Positions 1 through 8,943 of a stretch of 64,000 bases of DNA are shown here, piece after piece. Within the stretch, counting starts at the first letter, position 1, and each line of letters opens with the position of its first letter. The notes below the pieces were generated by a model, which was not told where the DNA came from, ran no database searches, and saw nothing but the letters and a program-made list of their open reading frames with translations. Both the position numbers and the translations under genes were made by a program. The DNA is from Thermohalobacter berrensis (GTDB lineage Bacteria; Bacillota; Clostridia; Tissierellales; Thermohalobacteraceae). Location: assembly GCF_003609645.1 (NCBI RefSeq), contig NZ_MCIB01000001.1:461942-525941 (forward strand). The letters run 5' to 3'.

Positions 1-111
1 TTATTTAGTAAATAAACATCTTCTAACATATATTATATTATATTATCTACTTTATAAAAACTACTCTAGCAAAAGGCTCCTTTTGTCATTAGTTACAAAT
101 GAAGTCTTTTA

Positions 112-432
112 TTATTTACTCATCACGTTCAGTTTTTTATTAAATATCTTGTAAAAATCATTCTCAAATTTCATTACAATTGTTATTTCTAGATCAGGAT
201 TACAAATAGTCTTAATTTTTATACCTACACTTTTCCTATTTATACTACAAATTAAATTTACAACCTTTTCATTTTCAATAAGCTCTGTAAATTTTTCTCT
301 TAAATTTAAAAGTGCAACATATAATTTGTGTAATTGCGGTAACTCTGAATAACTAGATAACATATTAAGTGCAACGGATACATCTGCCCTAAAATACTCA
401 TTGAATGCAAGCAATCCCATACATGTAAACAT
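112..432 (-). CDS. Hypothetical protein, 106 codons, no recognised family
   Basis: An open frame of 106 codons near the window edge, not recognised. The predicted product is soluble-looking, with an amphipathic first half and a beta-rich second half (ICSINRKSVGIKIKTICN). No convincing ribosome binding site precedes the ATG at 432 or the second ATG at 420, so it could be a decayed gene or lack its true start. A short inverted repeat (AAAAGGCTCCTTTT) lies just downstream at about 70-83 but lacks a clear T-tract. It is divergent from the penicillin-binding protein gene. Whether it is translated is uncertain. Confidence 0.4.
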   Translation of the reverse strand: MFTCMGLLAFNEYFRADVSVALNMLSSYSELPQLHKLYVALLNLREKFTELIENEKVVNLICSINRKSVGIKIKTICNPDLEITIVMKFENDFYKIFNKKLNVMSK

Positions 433-515
433 TACAATGAATTTAATTTAAAATTTAGTAATTTAATAAATCTTCTAAATGTATGAATTAAGCTTTTCTA
501 GTTATAATCATAAAT

Positions 516-563
516 GATGGTATAATTTATATGCTTATCAAACATATGTTTATGTGATATAAT
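516..563 (+). promoter_or_regulatory. Candidate extended -10 promoters for the PBP gene
   Basis: Two extended -10 boxes of the form TGnTATAAT occur upstream of the penicillin-binding protein gene, one with TATAAT at 521-526 (preceded by TGG) and one at 558-563 (preceded by TGA). Neither has a good -35 hexamer. The second lies about 50 bases before the start codon at 616. Confidence 0.35.
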
Positions 564-615
564 TATGTATGGTATTTTTAATAGGGTTACCTCATTTCAC
601 TAAGGAGGTTCGTTT

Positions 616-3594
616 ATGACTGAAAAAAATAAAAGAAAATCAAGAAAGAAAAAGAAGAAATTTAGTATATTAAGACTTTTTGTAGTAATTATTTTACTTG
701 TTTCATTTATTACAGCGGGTTCAGTAGGAGGATTTGTTATTGCTACCATAAAAACTGCCCCAAGGATTAACCCAACCCAAATGGCTAATATGTTGAATGA
801 AACCTCAATGATATATGATAAAAATGGAAATTTAATTGAAAAAGTACAAGCTAAAGAGTATAGATCAGTTGTAGAACTTAATAAAATACCCAAAAACCTA
901 CAAAATGCATTTATTGCAATTGAAGATGCAAGATTTAGGTCTCATTTTGGCATTGATATTAAAAGAATAATAGGTGCACTAATTGCTGACATAAAAGCTG
1001 GAGCACCTGTTCAAGGTGCAAGTACTATTACTCAGCAGTTAATTAGAAATTTATATCTATCCTTTGATAAGAAGCTTTCCAGAAAAATTAAGGAAGCATA
1101 TCTAGCAGTAAAATTAGAAAGAGAATTATCTAAAGATCAAATTCTAGAACTTTATCTTAATACTATATATTTAGGTCAAGGAGCTTATGGGGTTAAAGCA
1201 GCAGCAGAAACATATTTTTCAAAAGACGTTTCTGAATTAACTATAGCAGAAAGCGCCATGATAGCAGGTATTACAAAAAATCCTTCAAAATATTCGCCAT
1301 ATATCCTTTTAAAACCAGAAGATCTTAATTCTAAAAAACATTATATTGTGGGATATGTTGATATATTAGGTGAAAGATATACTGCAGTTTTTAATGAAAA
1401 CTCAGTAGAAAGACAAAGAATAGTTTTAAGTCAGATGAAGGAATATGGTTTCATAACAGAGGAGCAATATAAAAAAGCTTTAAAAGTTGATATGAAAAAG
1501 GTTATAAAACCTGGTAAAAGAAAAGTAGAAGGCATTTCCTCTTATTTTACAGATTTAGTAAAGCAAGATGTAATTAATTCTTTAGTTGAGAAATTAGGCT
1601 ATTCTAAAGAAGAAGCCGAAATGGAGTTATATGCGGGTGGATTAAAAATTTATTCTACAATGGACTTGAACCTTCAGCACAAAGTTGAAAATATATATGA
1701 TAATTTTGGTAAAATTTTAGTAGGCAATTTAGATAAAAGAAAGGATCCTATTTTAGTTAAAATTTATAAAGATAGATATGGTAATATTATAGATAATGGA
1801 AAAATTCTTTATTATAAAAAAGAAAACTTACTGGATAGTAATTATAATCTAGTAATTGAAAAAGGAACATATAGTTTAACGCAAAATGGTAATTTAATAA
1901 TAGATAATAGAAAAATTAATATTTATCCTAAAACAATAGATATTGATGATTATTATACAATTGATAGCAAGAAAAATTTGGTAACCCATACTGTTGGTTC
2001 AATAGACATTCCTAAAAATGCATATAATATAGACAGTAACAGATTAATAATTAAGAAAGACTTCTTAAATAAACATAAGGATTTTTATACTATTGACAAA
2101 AATAATAATTTACTACTAAATTCTAGGTATTTTTATATTAATAGAGAAGGTGTAGTTCAACCTCAATCTGCTGTAGTTATTATGGACTATAGAACTGGAG
2201 AAATTAAAGCTCTAGTAGGAGGAAGAGATATAAAAGGTAATAGAATATTAAATAGAGCTACCCAGTCACCAAGGCAACCAGGATCTGCCATAAAGCCACT
2301 TGCAGTCTATCTTCCTGCATTAGACAATGGTTATACAGCTTCAACGATTATTGATGATATACCACGATATGATAAAGATGGTAATAGATGGCCTAGAAAC
2401 TGGTATGATCATAGACAATTTAAATATCTAGGATTAACAACTCTTAGGCAAGCAGTTGAACAATCAGTTAATGTTATTGCAGTTAAAGTTTTAGAATCAA
2501 TAGGAATAGATACATCAATGGAATATTTATCAAGGCTTGGCCTAATAGATCCTAATAATCCTCAAAATGATAATTTTGTAACTAGAAAAGAAAATAGAAG
2601 ATATAATGACGAGAACTTAGCTTCTTTGGCACTAGGAGGCTTAACGGAAGGTTTGACTCCCCTTGAAATGACAGCTGCCTATGGAGTTATAGCTAATGAA
2701 GGTGTTTATACTAAACCAATTACATTTACAAAAATAGTTGATAAAGATGGAAATGTAATACTTGAAAATAAAACAATAAAAAGTAGAGCAGTTGACCCAA
2801 AGGTAGCTTATCTTATGACAGATATATTAAAAAGCACAGTAACAAGTGGATTAGGTCATAGAGCTAAGTTATACCCTGGAAATACAACAATTCCTGCTGC
2901 AGGTAAAACAGGTACTACACAGAATAAAGCTGATGCTTGGTTCGTTGGATATACACCTTATTATGTAGCTGGTGTGTGGATAGGAAATGACACTCCTCAA
3001 CTAAAATTAACAACTGGTAGTTCAAAAGCAGCTCAGTTATGGCAAAGTATAATGAAGACAGTTCATGAAAACTATAAACCTAGGGAATTTAATGTTCCTA
3101 AAGGATTTGTATCAAAATATATATGTACTGAATCTGGTAAGTTAGCTACAGAGTTATGTAAAAAAGACCCAAGAGGTAGTACAGTTAGAAGAGAGATATT
3201 TATTAAAGGTACTGAACCTACTGAATACTGTGATATACATGTAGAAGTTGAAGTTGATACTAGCAACAATAAGCTGGCAAATGAATATTGTCCACCTGAA
3301 CAAGTTGAAAAGAAAGTATTTATTAAAAGAGAACCACCTTATAATCCTGAAGAACACAATAATTTAGTACCTGCTGACTATCAGTATACTGTTCCTACTG
3401 AAGTTTGTGATGAACATGTTGAGGAGAAAAACTTTACTGATTGGCTAGATCAATGGCTATTTGATGAAGAAGATAGAGAAGATGAAGAAAAAGATAATCT
3501 GTTCGATCTAATTAAACCTGAAAAAGATAATAAAGAGAAAGAAGAAAATAATCAAGAACAGCCAGAAGAAAATTTAAACATTATTCAAGACTAA
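616..3594 (+). CDS. Class A penicillin-binding protein (PBP1A type)
   Basis: Bifunctional peptidoglycan synthase: an N-terminal GT51 transglycosylase polymerises lipid II and a C-terminal transpeptidase cross-links the stems, outside the membrane. A Lys/Arg-rich cytoplasmic tail is followed by one membrane helix (about residues 17-45). GT51 motifs are AIEDARFRSHFG (catalytic Glu103) and GASTITQQ (134-141). Transpeptidase motifs are SAIK (Ser557/Lys560), SVN (617-619) and KTGT (764-767). An insertion of roughly 150 residues separates the two domains. A cysteine-containing C-terminal stretch (from about residue 835) ends in a Glu/Asp/Lys-rich tail. The 992 residues are long for the family. AAGGAGG precedes the ATG. 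It is monocistronic, with a terminator directly after. Confidence 0.95.
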   Translation: MTEKNKRKSRKKKKKFSILRLFVVIILLVSFITAGSVGGFVIATIKTAPRINPTQMANMLNETSMIYDKNGNLIEKVQAKEYRSVVELNKIPKNLQNAFIAIEDARFRSHFGIDIKRIIGALIADIKAGAPVQGASTITQQLIRNLYLSFDKKLSRKIKEAYLAVKLERELSKDQILELYLNTIYLGQGAYGVKAAAETYFSKDVSELTIAESAMIAGITKNPSKYSPYILLKPEDLNSKKHYIVGYVDILGERYTAVFNENSVERQRIVLSQMKEYGFITEEQYKKALKVDMKKVIKPGKRKVEGISSYFTDLVKQDVINSLVEKLGYSKEEAEMELYAGGLKIYSTMDLNLQHKVENIYDNFGKILVGNLDKRKDPILVKIYKDRYGNIIDNGKILYYKKENLLDSNYNLVIEKGTYSLTQNGNLIIDNRKINIYPKTIDIDDYYTIDSKKNLVTHTVGSIDIPKNAYNIDSNRLIIKKDFLNKHKDFYTIDKNNNLLLNSRYFYINREGVVQPQSAVVIMDYRTGEIKALVGGRDIKGNRILNRATQSPRQPGSAIKPLAVYLPALDNGYTASTIIDDIPRYDKDGNRWPRNWYDHRQFKYLGLTTLRQAVEQSVNVIAVKVLESIGIDTSMEYLSRLGLIDPNNPQNDNFVTRKENRRYNDENLASLALGGLTEGLTPLEMTAAYGVIANEGVYTKPITFTKIVDKDGNVILENKTIKSRAVDPKVAYLMTDILKSTVTSGLGHRAKLYPGNTTIPAAGKTGTTQNKADAWFVGYTPYYVAGVWIGNDTPQLKLTTGSSKAAQLWQSIMKTVHENYKPREFNVPKGFVSKYICTESGKLATELCKKDPRGSTVRREIFIKGTEPTEYCDIHVEVEVDTSNNKLANEYCPPEQVEKKVFIKREPPYNPEEHNNLVPADYQYTVPTEVCDEHVEEKNFTDWLDQWLFDEEDREDEEKDNLFDLIKPEKDNKEKEENNQEQPEENLNIIQD

Positions 3595-3624
3595 AAAAGA
3601 GAGGCTTATGTAGCCTCTCTTTTA
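3593..3624. terminator. Bidirectional intrinsic terminator between the PBP gene and spoVAF
   Basis: A 9-bp stem AGAGAGGCT/AGCCTCTCT with a 5-base loop is flanked by A6 on the left and T4 on the right. It can therefore stop both the rightward PBP transcript and the leftward spoVA operon. Confidence 0.85.
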
Positions 3625-5085
3625 ATTGTTTTTGTCTTTAGGAGGAGATGAATCTTTATCTTTAACCTTTAAAATTTCAGGTCTTAATCTAACTTCAGGA
3701 ATTGGCTTTCTCATTAGTATAGTAGTTAGAGCCTTCTTATTAAATGGAATTAATGGCCAAAGATAGTTTATACCACCAAAGGATTTTGTTCTTAATATTG
3801 TTACTATAAAAATCAGTAAACCGGCAATAAATCCGTAAATATCTAATAATCCTGTAAATACTACTAAAATTAATCTAAATATTCTTATAGCCATTGCAAA
3901 TTCAATACTAGGGGTTGCAAACATACCTATACCAGCTATTGCCCCATATAATACTGTTTCTGGTATGAACCAACCTACTTTTACTGCAAACTCACTTAAT
4001 AATAAAGCACCAATTATACCTAAAGATGTTGTTAAAGCATTTGGTGTATGAATTGATGCAATTCTTAACAAATCTAGACCAATTTCTAAAATAATAAATT
4101 GAATTAATAAAGGAATAGTCCCAGTTTTCTTAGGCCCAATAAACGATAATGCTTCAGGTAATATAGTCTTATTATTAACTAATAATAGCCACAAAGCTGG
4201 TAACATATATGAAAGTATCATAGCTAAAAATCGAATCCATCTTATATAGGTTCCTATAGCCGGATTTTGATAATAATCCTCTGCATGTTGTGTAAAATGG
4301 AACATGGTTACTGGTAAAATCATTACACTTGGAGTAGTATCTACAATAATTATTACATGACCCTCTAAAAGATGTGCTGCTGCAACATCCGGTCTCTCAG
4401 TAAACTTTGCTTGTGGTAATGGATTCCAATTTCTACCTAGAATGTATTCCTCTAAACTTTTTTCAGCCATTACTAATGAATCTGTTTCTATCTTTTTTAA
4501 CTTGTCTTTTAAACTTTTTATTAAGTCTTCATTAGTTATATCTTCCATATATCCAATTGCAATATCAGTTTGAGACCTTTTACCAACGTTCAACAATTCA
4601 AATCTTAAATTTGGATCCCTTACTCGTCTCCTAATTAATGCTGTATTAAAAACTATAGTCTCAACAAATCCATCCCTTGAACCCCTAGTCACCTTTTCTA
4701 AATCTGGTTCTTCTGGACCTCTTGCTGGATATGTTCTTGTATCTACTATTATAGCTTCTTCTACACCATCGATAAATAAAGCAGCGGCCCCCGATAAAAT
4801 AAAATATTCTATCTTTTGTAAGTCTTTTTCTGAATCACACTCAACATAAGGAATCTTAGTTGTTATTAATTTAGTTATAGTATTTGGAACTATTTCTTCC
4901 CTTTTGGATTTTTGCAAAAAAGATAGAATCCAAAACATCATGTCATCTTTTACAAATCCATCAATAAAAAACGCAACTAATTTTTTCCCATCTATATTTA
5001 TTTCCCTTTTAATTATATCAAAACTTTTATTAACACCTAATTTTTCTTCTAAATCTTTTACTCTTTCCCCAAAGCTAGTTTTCAT
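3622..5085 (-). CDS. spoVAF: Spore germination protein SpoVAF (GerA-family membrane protein)
   Basis: Last gene of the spoVA operon, 487 residues. It resembles the A subunits of GerA-type germinant receptors: a soluble N-terminal half (about residues 1-270) followed by several membrane helices and a short Lys/Pro-rich cytoplasmic tail. In Bacillus, SpoVAF acts at the spore inner membrane and modulates germination; here that is inferred from family and position. The ATG at 5085 was chosen because AAAGGTGG lies 5 bases upstream; the in-frame GTG at 5094 is part of that ribosome binding site. It overlaps spoVAEA by 11 bases, which suggests translational coupling. Confidence 0.92.
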   Translation of the reverse strand: MKTSFGERVKDLEEKLGVNKSFDIIKREINIDGKKLVAFFIDGFVKDDMMFWILSFLQKSKREEIVPNTITKLITTKIPYVECDSEKDLQKIEYFILSGAAALFIDGVEEAIIVDTRTYPARGPEEPDLEKVTRGSRDGFVETIVFNTALIRRRVRDPNLRFELLNVGKRSQTDIAIGYMEDITNEDLIKSLKDKLKKIETDSLVMAEKSLEEYILGRNWNPLPQAKFTERPDVAAAHLLEGHVIIIVDTTPSVMILPVTMFHFTQHAEDYYQNPAIGTYIRWIRFLAMILSYMLPALWLLLVNNKTILPEALSFIGPKKTGTIPLLIQFIILEIGLDLLRIASIHTPNALTTSLGIIGALLLSEFAVKVGWFIPETVLYGAIAGIGMFATPSIEFAMAIRIFRLILVVFTGLLDIYGFIAGLLIFIVTILRTKSFGGINYLWPLIPFNKKALTTILMRKPIPEVRLRPEILKVKDKDSSPPKDKNN

Positions 5086-5653
5086 CTCTACCACCTTTAT
5101 TAGTTCTATTTAAAATTTCTTGTAAAGCCTTTGTAATTATTGGTGCTCCTATAGTACAATCATCACAGCCGTCCATTTTACCTATATCACCTATTCCAAC
5201 TATCAAAGGAACTGAATATTTATTTATTATATCAACAGTATCACCATAAAGTTTTTTGCTATCAGTCTCTATTCCATATTTATCAACTGCATTTGGAACA
5301 ACCTTGCCTCTATAATCTATTGAAAAGTCTACCTCCACTCCATTAACATTTTCAGTATTTGAAGCTACTGCTACTATTCCTAAAATTTCCGTATATTCAT
5401 TATTTAGAATATCTTTTAGTGCCTTTTCACCCTTTCCAAAACCAGGATGCCCTATATCATCCACCATAACAACTACAGGGTCATATTTAGCTATTTTTAT
5501 TAACTGGCTAATTTCATCTCCAGTTAATGGTGTAGGGTTACCTGCAGACCTAGAAATACATCTTCCTCCTATATTTTTAGTAGCAATTTCCACAGCTTTT
5601 TGAGCTATAGTATCCCCATCTGTAACTAAAATTATTTTTCTTTTTTTTACCAT
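5075..5653 (-). CDS. spoVAEA: Stage V sporulation protein AEA
   Basis: Soluble 192-residue protein of the SpoVAEA family (the long SpoVAE paralogue), with an N-terminal alternating beta/alpha pattern (KIILVTDGDTIAQKAVEIAT) and a CDDC pair near the C-terminus (GKMDGCDDCTIGAP). It is encoded in the dipicolinic acid channel operon of spores. Its biochemical role is not established; in Bacillus it is linked to germination together with SpoVAF. It sits between spoVAEB and spoVAF and overlaps the latter. Confidence 0.92.
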   Translation of the reverse strand: MVKKRKIILVTDGDTIAQKAVEIATKNIGGRCISRSAGNPTPLTGDEISQLIKIAKYDPVVVMVDDIGHPGFGKGEKALKDILNNEYTEILGIVAVASNTENVNGVEVDFSIDYRGKVVPNAVDKYGIETDSKKLYGDTVDIINKYSVPLIVGIGDIGKMDGCDDCTIGAPIITKALQEILNRTNKGGRDEN

Positions 5654-5671
5654 AATACTACCTCTTTCATT

Positions 5672-6028
5672 TTAACTTTTTGCTTTAGGAGTAAAGATTA
5701 CTGCCATTATATATCCAAATAGAACAGCAGCTGCTATTCCGCCGGCTGTAGATTGTATACCACCAGTAAAAGCTCCAAGTATTCCATTCTGGTTAACTCC
5801 TTTTATTGCACCCTTTGCTAAAGAATAACCAAAACCAGTTAAAGGAACAGTAGCACCTGCTCCTCCAAAATTAACCAAAGGTTCATATATACCTAAAGCC
5901 GTTAAAATTACACCTGCTGTAACAAAAGATACTAATACATGGGCAGGTGTAAGTTTAGTTCCGTCCATAAGAATTTGACCTATTACACATATTAGGCCCC
6001 CAACTAAAAAAGCTCTTAAATACTCCAT
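5672..6028 (-). CDS. spoVAE: Stage V sporulation protein AE (AEB), membrane protein
   Basis: A 118-residue hydrophobic protein with about four predicted membrane helices, homologous to SpoVAC and belonging to the SpoVAC/SpoVAEB family. With SpoVAC and SpoVAD it is part of the minimal channel that moves dipicolinic acid into the forespore and releases it at germination. Glycine-rich GGAGATVPLTGFGYSLAKG is characteristic and recurs in diverged form in SpoVAC. The ribosome binding site AGGAGG precedes the ATG. The order AC-AD-AE is that of Bacillus. Confidence 0.95.
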   Translation of the reverse strand: MEYLRAFLVGGLICVIGQILMDGTKLTPAHVLVSFVTAGVILTALGIYEPLVNFGGAGATVPLTGFGYSLAKGAIKGVNQNGILGAFTGGIQSTAGGIAAAVLFGYIMAVIFTPKAKS

Positions 6029-6049
6029 CTAAAACCTCCTATTGAACTT

Positions 6050-7069
6050 TTAACTGATTACATTACTTATAGTAACAGCATGAGCTATCCCTGGTATTGA
6101 TTCCCCTTGGTTAGCACTTACCGGAGAGTGGAGTGCTCCCGTTGAAACTAATAATATCCGATTGTATTTACCTTTTTTTAGTTCCTTATAAAGATATCCT
6201 GCAAAAACTGATGCAGAACAGCCACATCCGCTTCCACCAGCATGAGTATCTTGTCTTTTACCATCAAATATTTCTATTCCACAATCTTTGTATATAGTTG
6301 ATATATCAATTCCTTTAGTTAATATTAATTCTTCTGCAATGGGTTTTCCTATGCCAGATAAATCCCCTGTAATTATTAAATCATAGTCATCTACATTAAA
6401 ACCTGTATCTTCAAAATGTTGTATAATTGTATCTGCTGCAGCTGGTGCCATGGCAGCTCCCATATTGTTTACATCCTTAATTCCAGGATCAACTATTTTT
6501 CCAGTGGTAACGTGTGTTATATATGGGCCACTACCATTTGCAGATATTACAGCTGCACCAGCTCCTGTAACTGTCCACTGAGATGTAAATGGTCGTTGAT
6601 TCCCAAGTTCTAATGGAAATCTATATTGCCTTTCTGCAGTACAAAAATGGCTTGATGTTGCACATAATACATTATCTGCAAATCCCCCATCAACTATCAT
6701 GGAGCCTAAACTTAAAGACTCTGTCATAGTAGAACAAGCTCCATATAGTCCAAAATATGGCCTTTGTAGCTGTCTTACTGCAAAAGATGAAGATATAATT
6801 TGGTTTAATAAATCACCTGCTAAAATATATTCTATCTGCTCTTCTAACAGTTTAGCGTTTTTAATTGCCATTTTCATTGCATCTTCTAGCATTTTAGATT
6901 CAGCTTTTTCCCAGGAATCCTGGTCATATAAATCATCTTCTAAAATTATATCGAAATATTCTTTTAATGGTCCTTCTCCTTCTTTAGGACCTACTATAGA
7001 TGCTGTAGAAATTATAGAAGGAGGATTTTGAAATTTCACTGTCTGTTTACCTATTTTTTTTTGAGCCAA
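6050..7069 (-). CDS. spoVAD: Stage V sporulation protein AD, DPA-binding thiolase-fold protein
   Basis: A 339-residue protein with the thiolase/ketoacyl-synthase-III fold (ACSTMTESLSLGSMIVDGG; HAGGSGCGCSASVF). In Bacillus, SpoVAD binds dipicolinic acid directly and sits on the spore inner membrane next to the SpoVAC/AE membrane subunits. The start is a TTG preceded by AAGGAGGGTG. Length matches the family. It lies 12 bases after spoVAC. Confidence 0.96.
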   Translation of the reverse strand: MAQKKIGKQTVKFQNPPSIISTASIVGPKEGEGPLKEYFDIILEDDLYDQDSWEKAESKMLEDAMKMAIKNAKLLEEQIEYILAGDLLNQIISSSFAVRQLQRPYFGLYGACSTMTESLSLGSMIVDGGFADNVLCATSSHFCTAERQYRFPLELGNQRPFTSQWTVTGAGAAVISANGSGPYITHVTTGKIVDPGIKDVNNMGAAMAPAAADTIIQHFEDTGFNVDDYDLIITGDLSGIGKPIAEELILTKGIDISTIYKDCGIEIFDGKRQDTHAGGSGCGCSASVFAGYLYKELKKGKYNRILLVSTGALHSPVSANQGESIPGIAHAVTISNVIS

Positions 7070-7081
7070 AATACACCCTCC

Positions 7082-7525
7082 TTATTTTGTTATAAAATAA
7101 TATATAATTCCTATAATTATTGAACTACCAAATCCGTACACTAATACTGGACCTGCAATTGAAAACATTTTAGCAGCAACTCCAAAAATATATCCTTCTC
7201 TTTTAAATTCCATTGCTGGTGATACTATAGAATTTGCAAATCCTGTTATAGGGACAATAGACCCTGCTCCTGCTCTTTTTCCGATTTTGTCATATATTCC
7301 TATTCCTGTTAATAATGCTCCTATAAATATTAAGGTTATTGCAGTTGCAGCTGCTCCATCTTCCTTATCTAAACCAACATTATTGTAAAAATTTGTTATA
7401 ATTTGACCAATAGTACATATAATTCCACCAACTATAAAGGCCCAAATACAATTTTTAAAATAACTTGGTTTTGGTATTTTTGAATTAACATATTTTCTAT
7501 AATCTTTAGAATTAATATTATTCAT
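7082..7525 (-). CDS. spoVAC: Stage V sporulation protein AC, membrane channel subunit
   Basis: A 147-residue protein with an N-terminal polar stretch and about four membrane helices. The glycine-rich GAGSIVPITGFANSIVSPAM matches its paralogue SpoVAE. The Bacillus homologue forms a mechanosensitive channel that lets dipicolinic acid out during germination. AAGGAGG stands before the ATG. Directly upstream is an unassigned 48-codon ORF. Confidence 0.95.
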   Translation of the reverse strand: MNNINSKDYRKYVNSKIPKPSYFKNCIWAFIVGGIICTIGQIITNFYNNVGLDKEDGAAATAITLIFIGALLTGIGIYDKIGKRAGAGSIVPITGFANSIVSPAMEFKREGYIFGVAAKMFSIAGPVLVYGFGSSIIIGIIYYFITK

Positions 7526-7536
7526 TAAAAGCCTCC

Positions 7537-7683
7537 TTATCTTAATTGGCTTAGCTTGGAGTTAACTTTTATATTTGTAATTTTATCTTCAAAGGAATAC
7601 TTTACTTCATCATACCTAATATTTTTGTCTTCAATATTTTTCCCTAAAAAAGGGTTTTGAATCTCCTTCATATAGTCTTTCAT
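7537..7683 (-). CDS. Small protein of unknown function inside the spoVA operon
   Basis: A 48-codon frame exactly filling the space between spoVAB (13 bases) and spoVAC (11 bases). The predicted product is highly charged and soluble (starts MKDYMKEIQNPFLGKNIED, ends KLSQLR) with no membrane segment. AAGGTG lies 7 bases before the ATG at 7683; an ATG at 7689 is too close to that site. I know of no gene at this place in the Bacillus operon and do not recognise the family. Tight packing and a good ribosome binding site argue that it is translated. Confidence 0.6.
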   Translation of the reverse strand: MKDYMKEIQNPFLGKNIEDKNIRYDEVKYSFEDKITNIKVNSKLSQLR

Positions 7684-7696
7684 ATACATTCACCTT

Positions 7697-8119
7697 CTAA
7701 TCGTAATTTATAAGTACTAACCACTGTACTAATGATCCTATTATTTTTCCAAAGGCCATTGACATAAGAACATAGTATAGATGATTTATAATACTAAATC
7801 TTCTTACTAGAACTGGAATAACATTTAAAACCTCTGCTAATGCTGCTGCTAATAGACCTATAAATATTCCCATAACAAGTCCTATAGCTAATAAAATTAT
7901 TTTGTTTATATTTAGAGTTATATTAAGAAAATAAAGTAATGAGACAGTAACTACTGAGACAGTTATTACTTTTTCATATAGGGAGATTTTATGGGTAGAA
8001 TTTGCAAGTTGTGATAGCCTAGGTACAATATCTAATAAAGTTACAATTGCTGCAAAGGAAGACCCAACCACTACTCCTCCTGATAATCCAAAAAAAGCTA
8101 GAAATAATTTTTGTATCAA
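7697..8119 (-). CDS. spoVAB: Stage V sporulation protein AB
   Basis: A 140-residue membrane protein with about four helices (GLSGGVVVGSSFAAIVTLLD; GLVMGIFIGLLAAALAEV), matching SpoVAB in length and position. It belongs to the spore dipicolinic acid channel operon; its exact role is unknown. The start is TTG at 8119, with GGCGGTG about 7 bases upstream. It follows spoVAA by 6 bases. Confidence 0.9.
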   Translation of the reverse strand: MIQKLFLAFFGLSGGVVVGSSFAAIVTLLDIVPRLSQLANSTHKISLYEKVITVSVVTVSLLYFLNITLNINKIILLAIGLVMGIFIGLLAAALAEVLNVIPVLVRRFSIINHLYYVLMSMAFGKIIGSLVQWLVLINYD

Positions 8120-8125
8120 AATGGC

Positions 8126-8749
8126 TCACCGCCTATTATTTTTGTTACCCTTTTCATTATCTAAAATATAATTGTCAAGATTTTTATTATATAAATACAT
8201 TTCTACTTCTAAAGGGCTAGGTTCTTTTTTCCACCTTTTTCTAAAAATATGATTAAAAAAAGTTGCCATTCCTAGTCCTATTCCTATTGAATACGGGATT
8301 TGAATTATATATGGTTTTTCGTTTTTTTCTCCAGTAACTAAATAGTATATATTCTTGTGAGCAGATTCCATATCTACATCTTCATGAAAATTTATAATAG
8401 TTAATCCGGCACCTATAAAAAGTACTATACATACAGCTAAAATCCTTAAATAGTATGTTATATTACCTTTTATATCACTATATCCTATATCAACTAAAAT
8501 TTCAGGATTACCAAAAACAACTATATCAACTCCACTATTATTTTTTTTTATTTTTTCTATTATATCTAGCACTGAAACTACAACTGTTTTAGACTTTTTA
8601 GGAGTTCTATATATTTTGATATCCTGCAATTTTTTTTGAAGTGACGTATCAAGACAATATACTGTAGCTAAATCTTTTAGTGTTAGAAATTGTCCAGGTT
8701 TGGCTTTTATTTTCGGCTCTAACTGTAAAAAAACTTTACTATCTTTTAT
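8126..8749 (-). CDS. spoVAA: Stage V sporulation protein AA, apparent AUA start codon
   Basis: SpoVAA family: a soluble N-terminal domain, two membrane helices and the signature EEPSPLEVEM-like segment, here KKEPSPLEVEMYLYNK, after FFNHIF. Homology to Bacillus SpoVAA extends upstream of the only canonical start in frame (TTG at 8629, with no ribosome binding site). It reaches an ATA at 8749 that lies 7 bases after GAGGTG. From that ATA the protein is 207 residues, against about 206 in Bacillus, with KPGQFLTLKDLATVY in the expected place. No ATG, GTG or TTG exists between the upstream in-frame TGA and the ATA. The start is therefore probably AUA, or an ATG misread. Confidence 0.88.
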   Translation of the reverse strand: MKDSKVFLQLEPKIKAKPGQFLTLKDLATVYCLDTSLQKKLQDIKIYRTPKKSKTVVVSVLDIIEKIKKNNSGVDIVVFGNPEILVDIGYSDIKGNITYYLRILAVCIVLFIGAGLTIINFHEDVDMESAHKNIYYLVTGEKNEKPYIIQIPYSIGIGLGMATFFNHIFRKRWKKEPSPLEVEMYLYNKNLDNYILDNEKGNKNNRR

Positions 8750-8755
8750 GAGATA

Positions 8756-8914
8756 TCACCTCACTAATCTGTAGTTATTATAGTTAATTACTAGCTTAGC
8801 TCTTTTAGGAATTTTATTTATTGAATTGTTACTTAGGTATATTCCCCATCCTATTGAAATAATTAAAATTATAATAAAAAATATAAAAAGAATTTTTTTA
8901 GTAGAAATAACCAT
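8756..8914 (-). CDS. Small single-span membrane protein, first gene of the spoVA transcript
   Basis: A 52-residue predicted protein with one N-terminal membrane helix (about residues 7-26) and a basic tail (PKRAKLVINYNNYRLVR). The ATG at 8914 has GGAG 8 bases upstream. A further in-frame ATG at 8938 has no ribosome binding site and lies next to the predicted transcription start. The stop codon is embedded in the ribosome binding site of spoVAA, so the two are likely coupled. The predicted sigma-G promoter lies just upstream, implying forespore expression. Family not recognised. Confidence 0.6.
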   Translation of the reverse strand: MVISTKKILFIFFIIILIISIGWGIYLSNNSINKIPKRAKLVINYNNYRLVR

Positions 8915-8943
8915 ATTATCAACTCCATTTTCTTTCATATTTT

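Noticed and set aside
8126..8629. Short spoVAA starting at TTG 8629
   Set aside because: No ribosome binding site, and it removes about 40 N-terminal residues that match the family.
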